From Thiocapsa sp. UBA6158 (GTDB taxonomy: Bacteria > Pseudomonadota > Gammaproteobacteria > Chromatiales > Chromatiaceae), in contig NZ_DIUM01000084.1 in assembly GCF_002423035.1 (NCBI RefSeq), forward strand, positions 1 through 29,271: a DNA stretch of 29,271 bases. The letters run 5' to 3'. Below, one piece after another: positions 1 to 7,344 of the stretch. The stretch's first letter is position 1; the number at the start of each line of letters is the position of its first letter. The notes beneath the pieces were generated by a model that did no database searches, was not told the origin of the DNA, and saw only the letters and a list, made by a program, of their open reading frames with translations. Both the position numbers and the translations under genes were made by a program.

Positions 1-145
1 TCAAAGTTGTGTATAATGGGATGCGGTCACGGCCTGCGCAAGCGCCAAGTCGTTTTCGTATCCGTAATGGGTCACGAGGACGATGTTGTTGATCCCCGGT
101 CGCGCGGCCTAAGACGCGCTCGTCGTTCCGAGACATCCAGCGCTC
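1..145 (-). pseudogene. Remnant of a 5'-nucleotidase / metallophosphatase
   Basis: Read on the minus strand, about 36 codons ending at a TGA at 3..1 encode a stretch beginning INNIVLVTHYGYENDLALA. This resembles the segment of UshA-type 5'-nucleotidases in which a T-H-x-x-Y-x-N-D motif precedes the metal-binding GGHSH motif. The reading frame is closed upstream by TAG at 111..109. The sequence before it (codons for D-V-S-E-R-R-A-R-L-R) continues the family pattern only in another frame, so at least one frameshift is present. After the conserved stretch the protein ends in a few unrelated residues and the GGHSH motif is absent. I read it as a decayed fragment. The family call rests on recall of the motif, and a chance short match cannot be excluded. 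Confidence 0.4.
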
Positions 146-149
146 ATGC

Positions 150-515
150 TCAACTTGCACTGATGACGAACACGCCCGCGCAGATCAACAACACGCCCAA
201 GGTGCGCAGCAGGGTGACCTGCTCTCCGATCAGAAACCCAACCAGCAACGCCAAGGCGAATCCCAGACCTTCCAACGGGTAGGCCTTGCTGACGTCCCAA
301 CGCGCCAGCACCCACAGCCAAACGACAGCGCCGAGGGTGTAGAGCGCGAAGCCGCCGATGATGGCCGGATTGAGCATGACGGCCCCTGCCACGTGCAATG
401 CGGCGGGCTTCGCCAACGCCGCCTTGACCGCGACGCTCGACATGCCGGCCTTGATCAGAAACTGCGCGGTGACGGACAGCAGAACACAGCCGATCGCAGC
501 GAATGTCGTGGTCAT
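150..515 (-). CDS. Small EamA/DMT-type membrane protein (ArnE/ArnF-like)
   Basis: This 121-residue, very hydrophobic protein has four predicted membrane helices, roughly residues 5-22, 42-65, 71-96 and 100-119. That size and topology match the half-length drug/metabolite transporter proteins such as the ArnE/ArnF flippase subunits and other small EamA proteins. The phrase around AYPLEGLGFALALL is typical of the family. I prefer the ATG at 515 (MTTTFAA) over the GTG at 527, which lies directly behind the stop of the upstream glycosyltransferase. The two genes are nearly contiguous, so they are probably one operon. By that context the protein may move a lipid-linked sugar or lipid made by the glycosyltransferase across the inner membrane, but the substrate is not visible in the sequence. 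Confidence 0.75.
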   Translation of the reverse strand: MTTTFAAIGCVLLSVTAQFLIKAGMSSVAVKAALAKPAALHVAGAVMLNPAIIGGFALYTLGAVVWLWVLARWDVSKAYPLEGLGFALALLVGFLIGEQVTLLRTLGVLLICAGVFVISAS

Positions 516-527
516 CGGTTCATCCAC

Positions 528-1868
528 TCAGCATTTCTTGGTCACGATCGCAGGGGCAACGCGATGGCGTTCTTGACGCTTGGCGCGACCGAGCTTCGGG
601 ATGTTGGACAGAGCCTTCGAGGAGTAGGCTCGCAACGCGACCGGGCACTCGAGACCGGTCGCCCGATCGGCCGCGACCAACTCGCGCTGATCCGAGGACG
701 AATCGACCAGGCCCAACACCGGCACTCCGCCCGCAACCCGAGCAGGCTGTCGCGCCTTCTCCAGGATTTTCGCGAGGATCTGCGGCACCTCGAAAACAGC
801 GCGGTTCTCGATCCGGCGCACCCTGGCTTGGTACTCGGGTAGGTTCCGCGTGATGTCCTCGACCGCTGCGCTGATGGACCGAAGACTGTTTCGCACGACT
901 CCCAGGCCATGTTCGCGCACCCACTCGGTATTCCAGCGCTCCTGCGGCATGGTCCAGGCATTGCGGGTCACGATCACCGGCAGTCCCTGATGAACGGCCT
1001 CGCTCAGACTGCCCGGTCCCGGTTTGCCGATAAAGAAATCGGCCAGCCGCATCCATCGCGCAACCTCGGTCGTGAAACCGACCACGACACGCGGCGCCTC
1101 CGTCGGCAGAGCGCGCAGCTCCGCTGCCAGCGCCTCGTTGCGACCGCACATCAGAATCAGAGGGGTCTTGGGCAGACGAGCGGCGATGCCTTTCATCGCC
1201 CGGGAGCCGGTGCCGCCGAACAACACTAAGCCGGTCGGCGTCGCCGCATCCAAGCCCACACGCTGCCGCTCTTCGGCACGAGCAATCGGCGCCTGCGCAT
1301 AGAACTCCGGGCGCAGGATCATCCCGCTGCTGCGATGCACGCGGTCCGGGGAGCAGCCGGCGGCCACAGCCTGCGAATACGCGTAGTCGGTCCCGCACAC
1401 CAGGTGTTGGGCGAGGTCCGGCTCGATCCAGAAGTGCGGCGGGTGGTCGGCCATGTCGGTGAGCACCGTGACGAAGGGTACGCCCGAGTCGGCCAGCACC
1501 AAGCTGTCGTGCAGCGCTCGGTTGAAATTCGGGATCAGCGAAACGACGAGATCGGGCCGGGTCGTTCGCCAATGCAACGCCAACCGCTGCACCATGAGGG
1601 CATGCGTCCAGCGGATCATGCCTTGCAGAAGTTTCAGCTCCTGCGCCAGCCCGAGCGTAAAGCCGGTGGCCAAGCGCCGATTGTAGACGTCCTCGGGCTC
1701 CATCCCGGTCACTCGCCGAAAGTACCCGAGCGGGTCCAGAACCTGCGTCAGGTTGACCTTGCGCACACGCCAGGGCAGACCCTGATCATGGATCGCCTGC
1801 TCCAATGCGAGCGCCGCGGCACGATGACCACCCCCGGCGTTGAACCAGATCAGATCGACGGTCGTCAT
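528..1868 (-). CDS. MGDG-synthase/MurG-like glycosyltransferase
   Basis: The 446-residue protein starts with a strand followed by NAGGGHRAAA (residues 10-19), the N-terminal signature of monogalactosyldiacylglycerol synthases and other GT28 enzymes. The C-terminal half has FGGTGSRAM (about 217-225) and the nucleotide-sugar binding stretch FFIGKPGPGSLSEAVHQGLP (about 278-297), as in MurG/MGDG synthases. It should therefore transfer a sugar from a nucleotide donor to a lipid-type acceptor at the cytoplasmic face of the membrane. Residues from about 370 on look like a poorly conserved tail rich in Arg and Ala. The small EamA protein follows immediately downstream. The acceptor and sugar cannot be read from sequence. 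Confidence 0.8.
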   Translation of the reverse strand: MTTVDLIWFNAGGGHRAAALALEQAIHDQGLPWRVRKVNLTQVLDPLGYFRRVTGMEPEDVYNRRLATGFTLGLAQELKLLQGMIRWTHALMVQRLALHWRTTRPDLVVSLIPNFNRALHDSLVLADSGVPFVTVLTDMADHPPHFWIEPDLAQHLVCGTDYAYSQAVAAGCSPDRVHRSSGMILRPEFYAQAPIARAEERQRVGLDAATPTGLVLFGGTGSRAMKGIAARLPKTPLILMCGRNEALAAELRALPTEAPRVVVGFTTEVARWMRLADFFIGKPGPGSLSEAVHQGLPVIVTRNAWTMPQERWNTEWVREHGLGVVRNSLRSISAAVEDITRNLPEYQARVRRIENRAVFEVPQILAKILEKARQPARVAGGVPVLGLVDSSSDQRELVAADRATGLECPVALRAYSSKALSNIPKLGRAKRQERHRVAPAIVTKKC

Positions 1869-2208
1869 GAGGGAATTTGCCGAGCGCTACGGCAACGGCG
1901 AGGGGATCTGTGGTGTTCAGCCAGCGGGAGAAGAGTCACGACGCGAGGTTCCAGGCGGCTGGGCCACATCCGGTCAGGGTGGGCGGGATTATCGACGGTT
2001 CCGGTGACAATCGTGTGACGCCCGTCGATGCGGGTCATGCAATCGGTCACTACCACCGAGCCATTCACCGTCGATCGCTGCGTGGAGACGGGGTCGATCG
2101 GCTCGGCGAGGCCGCCCGCCGAGGCCCGATCCGATCCCGTGCAATCGACGCGCGAGAGGCATGCCATCCCGATCCGCGATCGCGAATGGGCCGGCTTCAG
2201 AACCGGTT
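1869..2208. other. Intergenic stretch, no gene seen
   Basis: These 340 bases lie between the start of the glycosyltransferase and the end of the esterase. Open frames exist on both strands, but none shows family motifs or a convincing ribosome binding site. The stretch should hold the glycosyltransferase promoter. On the minus strand a GATAAT (1993..1988) resembles a -10 box, but no good -35 lies 16-18 bases before it. Confidence 0.5.
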
Positions 2209-2937
2209 TCAGACATAGAGCGGCGCCATGCGCCGCCAATCGTGGCCGCGGTGCGCACGGCCGTCCCACACGTGCAGCGCATGCCAGATCCCTTTCGCCC
2301 AGAGCAAGTGGCTGAATCGGCGATTGTGATCGAGAAATGGATCTTCGCTGCCGACCACCAAGGTGATATCCATGCTGCGCAGGGCACCAAGTCGGTTTGG
2401 ACAGTCGAGGTTCGCGAGGAACTGAGCGGGGCTGTGGAAGTAGATCAGCTCGTCCCGATGACCGCTGAACAGATCACGGAAGCAGTCCACCTCATAGGTC
2501 AGGTCATAGCGCCCCGAAAAGGCCGCGATCTTCTTGAAGAGATGAGGGTGTCGCAGCGCGATATTCACGGCATGGTAGGCCCCCAAGCTACAGCCATGCG
2601 CGATGGTGCAGGGGTGCGGATTCTTCATTGCCATCAAGGGCAGCACTTCGTTGAGGACATAGTCCTCGAAGGCACAATGGCGGCGGATGCGATCGGCGGG
2701 GTGACACCAATCGCAGTAGAGCGACTCCCAAACGATACTGTCCACACAATAGAGCTGAAGCTGGCCGGCCTCGATCTTGTGACCGAGTGCTTCGATCAAG
2801 CGCAGATCTTCATATTCGTGAAAGCGCCCATCGCGCGTCGGAAACACGAGAACCTTGGCTCCCGCATGCCCGAAGACCAGCAGCTCCATGTCCCGACCGA
2901 GCCGGTCGCTGTACCATCGGTGGTATTCGCGATTCAT
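2209..2937 (-). CDS. Putative esterase, alpha/beta-hydrolase fold (esterase D/PF00756-like)
   Basis: The 242-residue protein has a nucleophile elbow HGCSLGAYHA with Ser117 in G-x-S-x-G. It also has an FPTRDGRFHEYED segment near residues 32-44, as in putative esterases of the PF00756 group. A late acidic residue (VGSEDPFLDHN) and a His near the C-terminus (AHRGHDWRRM) can complete the triad. It has no signal peptide, so it should act in the cytoplasm. I chose the ATG at 2937 because the protein then begins with the conserved-looking MNREYHRWYSDRLGRDMELL; the longer open frame upstream overlaps the preceding hydrolase gene. It starts 8 bases after that hydrolase ends, so the two are likely co-transcribed. 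The substrate is unknown. Confidence 0.8.
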   Translation of the reverse strand: MNREYHRWYSDRLGRDMELLVFGHAGAKVLVFPTRDGRFHEYEDLRLIEALGHKIEAGQLQLYCVDSIVWESLYCDWCHPADRIRRHCAFEDYVLNEVLPLMAMKNPHPCTIAHGCSLGAYHAVNIALRHPHLFKKIAAFSGRYDLTYEVDCFRDLFSGHRDELIYFHSPAQFLANLDCPNRLGALRSMDITLVVGSEDPFLDHNRRFSHLLWAKGIWHALHVWDGRAHRGHDWRRMAPLYV

Positions 2938-2945
2938 TCTTGACC

Positions 2946-3899
2946 TCACAGCGGCGCGAAGAAGGCCCAGAGCTCGGCAAGCAGATCCTGTGTCTGGCGC
3001 GCCCGCCCCGGATAGTCGAAGTGTCCTGCGTCGAGCACGAACAGGCGCTTGTCTCCGGGGATCGCGTTGTAGACCGCAAATTGTCCGGGCGGCGCCACGG
3101 CCGGATCGAAGCGGGCGGCGGCGACATGCATCGGTTGACGGATCGACCGCGCGGCAACCGCCGCATCGTAATAAGCGAGGGTATCGCCGATTCGACTTTG
3201 GGTGCCGACGCAGCGTTGGACGGCAGCCGCGCTGCCGATACTGGGTAACGCAAGCCGCAGAGGCTGGTGACCGAAGCTGGGTACGTTGAGGTGGCCGCGT
3301 GCAATGCGCGCATCCCGGGCCATCGCCATAGCCCCGATCCCTCCGCCGAAGCTGATACCGAGATATCCGATATGTCCGGACAACTCCGGAAAAAGCAGAA
3401 GCAGGGTCGAGACCCCGACCCAAAGGTCATCCACGCAACCGCCCAGGATGTAGTTCTCGCGACTGTCGATATCGTGGAGCACATGCCAATTGGGGTCCGC
3501 CGAGATCGGCGGGCGCTGGCTGCGGCCTAAGCCTCGAAAGCAAGGCACGAGATAGACCCCGTCGTCGCGGGGAAGGTCGTAAGGTGGGGCTTCGATGCCG
3601 CCGTAGCCGTGCCCCAGCACGAACCCTCGTCGAGGCGAGCCAACTCGCGGGGTCAGGACCCAGCCGCGAATCGGAAACCCGTCGGTCGACTCATATGTCA
3701 GGTCGTGGACGCGGAAACGCGGGTGGGTCTCGCGTGAAATGCACAAGCGGGGGTTGGGCTCGACCTCCAATGCGCGAGCGTAGCGGGTGCTCCAGAAGGC
3801 ACCGAGATCGGCGGGCTCGGGCGGCGGAGCGACCGCCAGAAGCGCATCCAGGCTGTAGCCGTAGCTTGGGTCAAAGGCAAAGCCATGGGCGAAAGACAT
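2946..3899 (-). CDS. Alpha/beta hydrolase, acetyl xylan esterase (AXE1)-like
   Basis: The 317-residue protein shows LGHGYGG (about 95-101) for the oxyanion region and GISFGGGIGA with nucleophile Ser183. The acid is likely in ARFDPAVAPPGQ and the His in DAGHFDYPG near the end. This layout, including the conserved RGLGRSQ stretch (about 122-128), is that of the cephalosporin-C deacetylase/acetyl xylan esterase family. No secretion signal is evident. The start at 3899 (MSFAHGF) gives the family's usual length; the open frame extends further upstream, but that part looks non-coding and overlaps the end of the zinc-finger gene. It forms a tandem with the esterase just downstream. The substrate is not known, and small acylated sugars or other esters are possible. 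Confidence 0.8.
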   Translation of the reverse strand: MSFAHGFAFDPSYGYSLDALLAVAPPPEPADLGAFWSTRYARALEVEPNPRLCISRETHPRFRVHDLTYESTDGFPIRGWVLTPRVGSPRRGFVLGHGYGGIEAPPYDLPRDDGVYLVPCFRGLGRSQRPPISADPNWHVLHDIDSRENYILGGCVDDLWVGVSTLLLLFPELSGHIGYLGISFGGGIGAMAMARDARIARGHLNVPSFGHQPLRLALPSIGSAAAVQRCVGTQSRIGDTLAYYDAAVAARSIRQPMHVAAARFDPAVAPPGQFAVYNAIPGDKRLFVLDAGHFDYPGRARQTQDLLAELWAFFAPL

Positions 3900-3999
3900 C
3901 GCAGAGGAGCTCGTCGGACTTGGATCTGGGTGCTGAGTATCGCGCCGCGGGTGTGCCGATGTCGCCGCCCGATAGGCGATCACGCTACCCGAGCGCGGT

Positions 4000-4293
4000 T
4001 TACACCGAGCGACGAGCCTGGGGCTTGTCGACCAGCGCACCCGGCATAAATCCACGACCAAGACGCTCCTCGCGATCCTGGCAGGGTGCGCAGCGAGTCG
4101 CGTTCGGTACGTAGATCAAGCGCTTCGCAGGAATCAAGTCGCCACAGTCGAGACAGTGGTCGCGGCCTGAAACAAGGTTTGCCTGATCACGCATTGCAGC
4201 GACCGCCAGTGCAGTCAGCTGATCGATTCGAAATTGGGTCAGGTCGAGCTCGTCTGCAAAGCGTTCCAATTTAGCTGCCCCCGGATCAGTCAT
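4000..4293 (-). CDS. DksA/TraR-type C4 zinc-finger protein
   Basis: A 97-residue protein carries one C4 zinc finger, C47-x2-C50-x17-C68-x2-C71 (segment HCLDCGDLIPAKRLIYVPN, then ATRCAPCQ). This is the C-terminal domain of DksA/TraR proteins, including the short TraR-like forms found on plasmids, phages and chromosomes. An acidic helical stretch precedes the finger, as in TraR, but the long coiled coil of full DksA is missing. TraR-like proteins enter the RNA polymerase secondary channel, and whether this one does is unknown. The start at 4293 (MTDPGAAKLERFADELDL) is chosen by family length; the frame stays open to 4425. It is followed by the hydrolase pair after about 100 bases. Confidence 0.75.
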   Translation of the reverse strand: MTDPGAAKLERFADELDLTQFRIDQLTALAVAAMRDQANLVSGRDHCLDCGDLIPAKRLIYVPNATRCAPCQDREERLGRGFMPGALVDKPQARRSV

Positions 4294-4502
4294 CGATGGC
4301 CGAGAGCATCGCAGATGGTCGTGACAAACGTATGACTCCCGGCCCACATTCGGCGGGGTGAGTAGAGCTGTCGAGCGGATGCTGTTACGCTCGGCGATCC
4401 ACTTGAACAACGGGATCCGGCGCACTCGCCCCCTTTCCCGACCTTTTCTACCCGGGCCCGGCAGTCTCGACTGTCACGGCGCCGAACAGCGAGATCATGA
4501 CG

Positions 4503-4679
4503 ATGGCCAAGACAAACTATGCGTTCGAGAAACGTCAACGCGACCTGCAAAAGAAAAAGAAGAAGGAGAACAAGCAGAAACGCAAGACCGAAAACAGCGG
4601 CACTCAGTCCGAAGCGACCGACGTCGAGCAACCCGAGGGCGATCGGCCGGAGTCCGACGCCGCGCAGAGCGCTGACTGA
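4503..4679 (+). CDS. Small Lys-rich conserved hypothetical protein
   Basis: This 58-residue protein has a very basic first half (AFEKRQRDLQKKKKKENKQ) and an acidic, Glu/Asp-rich second half. Short proteins beginning MAKxNYxFEKRQ are common in gammaproteobacteria and have no known function; I recognise the type from memory only. The ATG at 4503 is preferred over the one at 4497 because GAG at 4491-4493 then sits at a normal distance. The strong charge split suggests a disordered polypeptide, perhaps binding nucleic acid. A possible stem-loop lies just after its stop. Confidence 0.65.
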   Translation: MAKTNYAFEKRQRDLQKKKKKENKQKRKTENSGTQSEATDVEQPEGDRPESDAAQSAD

Positions 4680-4687
4680 ATCCCGGT

Positions 4688-4710
4688 GGTGTCGGCCAGG
4701 CGGCGACACC
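4688..4710 (+). terminator. Possible stem-loop after the small Lys-rich gene
   Basis: GGTGTCG (4688-4694) and CGACACC (4704-4710) form a 7-bp stem with a 9-base loop, beginning 8 bases after the stop codon. No T-run follows, so intrinsic termination is uncertain. Confidence 0.35.
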
Positions 4711-4879
4711 GACCCGGAACGGCCTCGCGTGCCTGCTCCATCCATAACGCCCCACGACACGCGCGATCCACGCATGGCGGGCGGTCGAGCCGAGCCGGGA
4801 TCGAACCTAGTTTTCGTCACGACCCCCGGTTACACTCGCGCCGCCTGACAAGGACCATCACCGTACGGATCATCACGGC

Positions 4880-6175
4880 ATGTCACTCCCCTTTAAAGAG
4901 CATGTGCTCCGTCATCTCGTCACCGACGAGCTGCACGCCCGGACCTTCGAGCCCCTGCGCGCGCCCGAGCGGGTCTCGCACCTGGCCGCGGTCTCCGGCG
5001 AGCGCGGCAGCGGTCGCAACGTCGAGCACCTCAAGCGGCTCTTGGCCCACTACGGGCTGCCCATACCGGAGACGGTCGATCAGCATTATTGGATCGACCT
5101 CGGGCCCATGCGTCTGCGCTGGGAGCGTCATACCGAATTCGTCACCTACACCTTCAGCAAGCGCGGCACTTTCGCTCACCCCTTCGCCGAACCCCTGCTC
5201 GACGAGCTGCCGCAGGACTGGCTGCGCGATCTGCCCGGCGAGGTCATCACCGCGACCTCGCTGGCCATCGAGACCTGCGATTGGCCCGAACGCACCAACG
5301 AGGAGCTGGTCGCGCTCTTCGACGGCAACCCGGTCATCGGCTCGGAAGTGGTCGGGGGTGCGGGGCGGGCTTGGTCGGACCATAAGATCCATGCCGATGG
5401 CTACTCCTGGATCCTGTTGCGCGACTGCGGTCTGTCCGACAATCAGGCCGGGCGATTGGCCAAACGCGTTTTGGAGATCAACGCCTACCGGGCCATGGCA
5501 CTGCTCGGGTTCCCCTTGGCTCGCGGCGTGTCTGCAGCCCTCAGCGACGCCGATCGTCGCTTGGCGATGGTGGCCTCACGTCTGTCGAGCCAAGGCGCGT
5601 CCGATCAGCCGGCCTTCGAGAGCGAGCTGCTGGGCGAGCTGACCAGCCTCGCTGCGGATATCGAGGCGGTTTCGGCCCGAACCACCTATCGCTTCGATGC
5701 CTCGCGCGCTTATTACGGGATGATCCAACAGCGGCTCGAGCAGCTTCGCCAAAACAGGATCGAAGGCCTGCAGACCCTGTCCGAATTCCTCGAGGCGCGC
5801 TTGGCCCCGGCGGTCGCGACCTGCGAGGCCACCCAGCGGCGCCAGCACGACTTGGCCGAGCGCGCGGCCCGCATCACCAGCCTTTTGCGGGCGCGCGTGG
5901 ATGTCTCGCTGCAGGAGCAAAACCGGCAGCTGCTGGAGTCAATGGATCGACGCGCCCAGTTGCAGGTGCGCCTGCAAGAGACGGTGGAAGGGCTCTCCGT
6001 CATCGCGATCGGCTACTACGGCGTCGGCCTCATCGGATACGCGCTCAAAGGTCTGGAAAGCGGAGGAATCCCGATCGATGCGGGCTTGTGGATGGGCATC
6101 GCCCTCCCCTTCGTGATCGGGTTCGCTTGGTTCGGACTCAGACGGATCAAGCGGCGCCTGGCCGGATCGGAGTGA
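4880..6175 (+). CDS. DUF3422 family membrane-anchored protein
   Basis: The 431-residue protein begins with PFKEHVLRHLVTDELHARTF and has the HYWIDLGPMRLRWERHTEF stretch typical of the DUF3422 family. The N-terminal two thirds look soluble. A long helical part (about 245-360, rich in Gln, Arg and Leu) is followed by two membrane helices near the C-terminus (about 365-387 and 398-418) and a basic tail. The topology suggests a large cytoplasmic domain tied to the inner membrane. The function is unknown; the family is widespread in proteobacteria. It stands alone in its operon and converges with cbiB. The ATG at 4880 is the first plausible start, and its Shine-Dalgarno is weak. Confidence 0.85.
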   Translation: MSLPFKEHVLRHLVTDELHARTFEPLRAPERVSHLAAVSGERGSGRNVEHLKRLLAHYGLPIPETVDQHYWIDLGPMRLRWERHTEFVTYTFSKRGTFAHPFAEPLLDELPQDWLRDLPGEVITATSLAIETCDWPERTNEELVALFDGNPVIGSEVVGGAGRAWSDHKIHADGYSWILLRDCGLSDNQAGRLAKRVLEINAYRAMALLGFPLARGVSAALSDADRRLAMVASRLSSQGASDQPAFESELLGELTSLAADIEAVSARTTYRFDASRAYYGMIQQRLEQLRQNRIEGLQTLSEFLEARLAPAVATCEATQRRQHDLAERAARITSLLRARVDVSLQEQNRQLLESMDRRAQLQVRLQETVEGLSVIAIGYYGVGLIGYALKGLESGGIPIDAGLWMGIALPFVIGFAWFGLRRIKRRLAGSE

Positions 6176-6179
6176 TTCT

Positions 6180-6203
6180 GCGCCCGGCCGAGCGGCTGGG
6201 CGC
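6180..6203. terminator. GC-rich stem-loop between DUF3422 gene and cbiB
   Basis: GCGCCCGGCC (6180-6189) pairs with GGCTGGGCGC (6194-6203) over 10 bp with one G-T pair and a 4-base loop, 4 bases behind the DUF3422 stop. There is no T-tract. The position between convergent genes fits a terminator or transcript-end stabiliser. Confidence 0.5.
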
Positions 6204-6378
6204 CGCGCGAGCGAGTTCTGATCACGCCTACGGATGCAACAGAGTCTCCCCGCCCGTATGACCACCTTCGTTGAACCATTCGACCGACCGAGGCCGAATC
6301 AGCGAGGCGACTCGGCTGCGCAGGCGGCCGAATGGCTCGGCATCGCCTTTGGCTCACGTCACCGAGCGCGGGAAACCC

Positions 6379-7344
6379 TCACCATGGCAGAACCGTGCGC
6401 AGCGGCGCAACGGCCACACCGACGAGAAGTGCCAGGAGGCAGGCCACCAGGATCAGGCGCAGCGCGCGCTCGAGGTCGGTCGCCCCGAGATCGGCCGGCC
6501 AGTCCGGATCACCCATATAGTCTTCGGTGACGAGCCTCCCACCGTAGCGAATCGGACCGACCAGTCTGACCCGCAGCGCGCCGGCGCAGGCGGCCTCGCT
6601 CCACCCCGAGTTCGGGCTGGGGAGCATGGCGTGATAGTCGCGCGCGGCACGGAAGACCAGCCGCGAGTGTAGCTTGAGCAATGCCGCCGCGGCCGCGATC
6701 AAGGGGACCGAGAGCCGCGCCGGCAGCCAATGGACAAGATCGTCGGAACGCGCCGCGGCCCAACCGAAACGGCCGTAGCGTGCGTTCTTGTAGCCGACCA
6801 TCGAATCCAAGCTCGACACCGCCTTCACCAGGATCAGACCCGGGAGCCCGAAGAGACAGAGCGCCCACAGGGGCGTCAGGACCCCGTCGGTCAGGTTCTC
6901 CGAGAGGCTCTCGATGGTCGCGCGCACGATGCCGTCGCGCTCCAGTTGCTCGGTATCGCGACCGACCAGCATCCGCAGCCGCGCGCGCGCCTGCGGGAGA
7001 TCGTCGAGCGCTTCGAGCACCCGGCGTCCGTGATCCAGGAGATCACGCATGCAGATCAGACTGTAGGCGATGAAGACATCCCAGGCGAAGGCCGCCCAAG
7101 GGTGCAGTGCGCCGAGACCCGATCGAACGCCCCACCAGGCCGCCAGCGCACCCCCGACGACCAGCAGCCAATGTAGGACGCCGCCGGCACGACCCTTCAG
7201 CCCGACGATAAACAAGAGCCGTTCCCAGCCGAGACTCCAGGCTCCGATGATCCGAATCGGATGAAAACGATAGACCGGATCCCCGATCAGCGCGTCCAGC
7301 AGGCAGGCTGCGAGGATGAGCGCGAGATGCTCAGTCAGTCCCAT
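6379..7344 (-). CDS. cbiB: Adenosylcobinamide-phosphate synthase CbiB
   Basis: CbiB attaches the aminopropanol(-phosphate) arm to adenosylcobyric acid, giving adenosylcobinamide(-phosphate), in the inner membrane. The 321-residue protein shows family hallmarks: an early LLDALIGDPVYRFHPIRIIG, a central ATIESLSENLTDGVLTPL, VSSLDSMVGYKNARYGRFGW, and LPSPNSGWSEAACAGAL. Several hydrophobic segments fit a multi-pass membrane protein. I chose the ATG at 7344 (MGLTEHLALILAACLLDAL). The longer open frame upstream runs through cbiZ in another frame and lacks coding character. The gene overlaps the end of cbiZ by 10 bases, so the two are probably translationally coupled. CbiZ cuts cobinamide to cobyric acid and CbiB rebuilds it, which makes a salvage pair. 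Confidence 0.93.
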   Translation of the reverse strand: MGLTEHLALILAACLLDALIGDPVYRFHPIRIIGAWSLGWERLLFIVGLKGRAGGVLHWLLVVGGALAAWWGVRSGLGALHPWAAFAWDVFIAYSLICMRDLLDHGRRVLEALDDLPQARARLRMLVGRDTEQLERDGIVRATIESLSENLTDGVLTPLWALCLFGLPGLILVKAVSSLDSMVGYKNARYGRFGWAAARSDDLVHWLPARLSVPLIAAAAALLKLHSRLVFRAARDYHAMLPSPNSGWSEAACAGALRVRLVGPIRYGGRLVTEDYMGDPDWPADLGATDLERALRLILVACLLALLVGVAVAPLRTVLPW

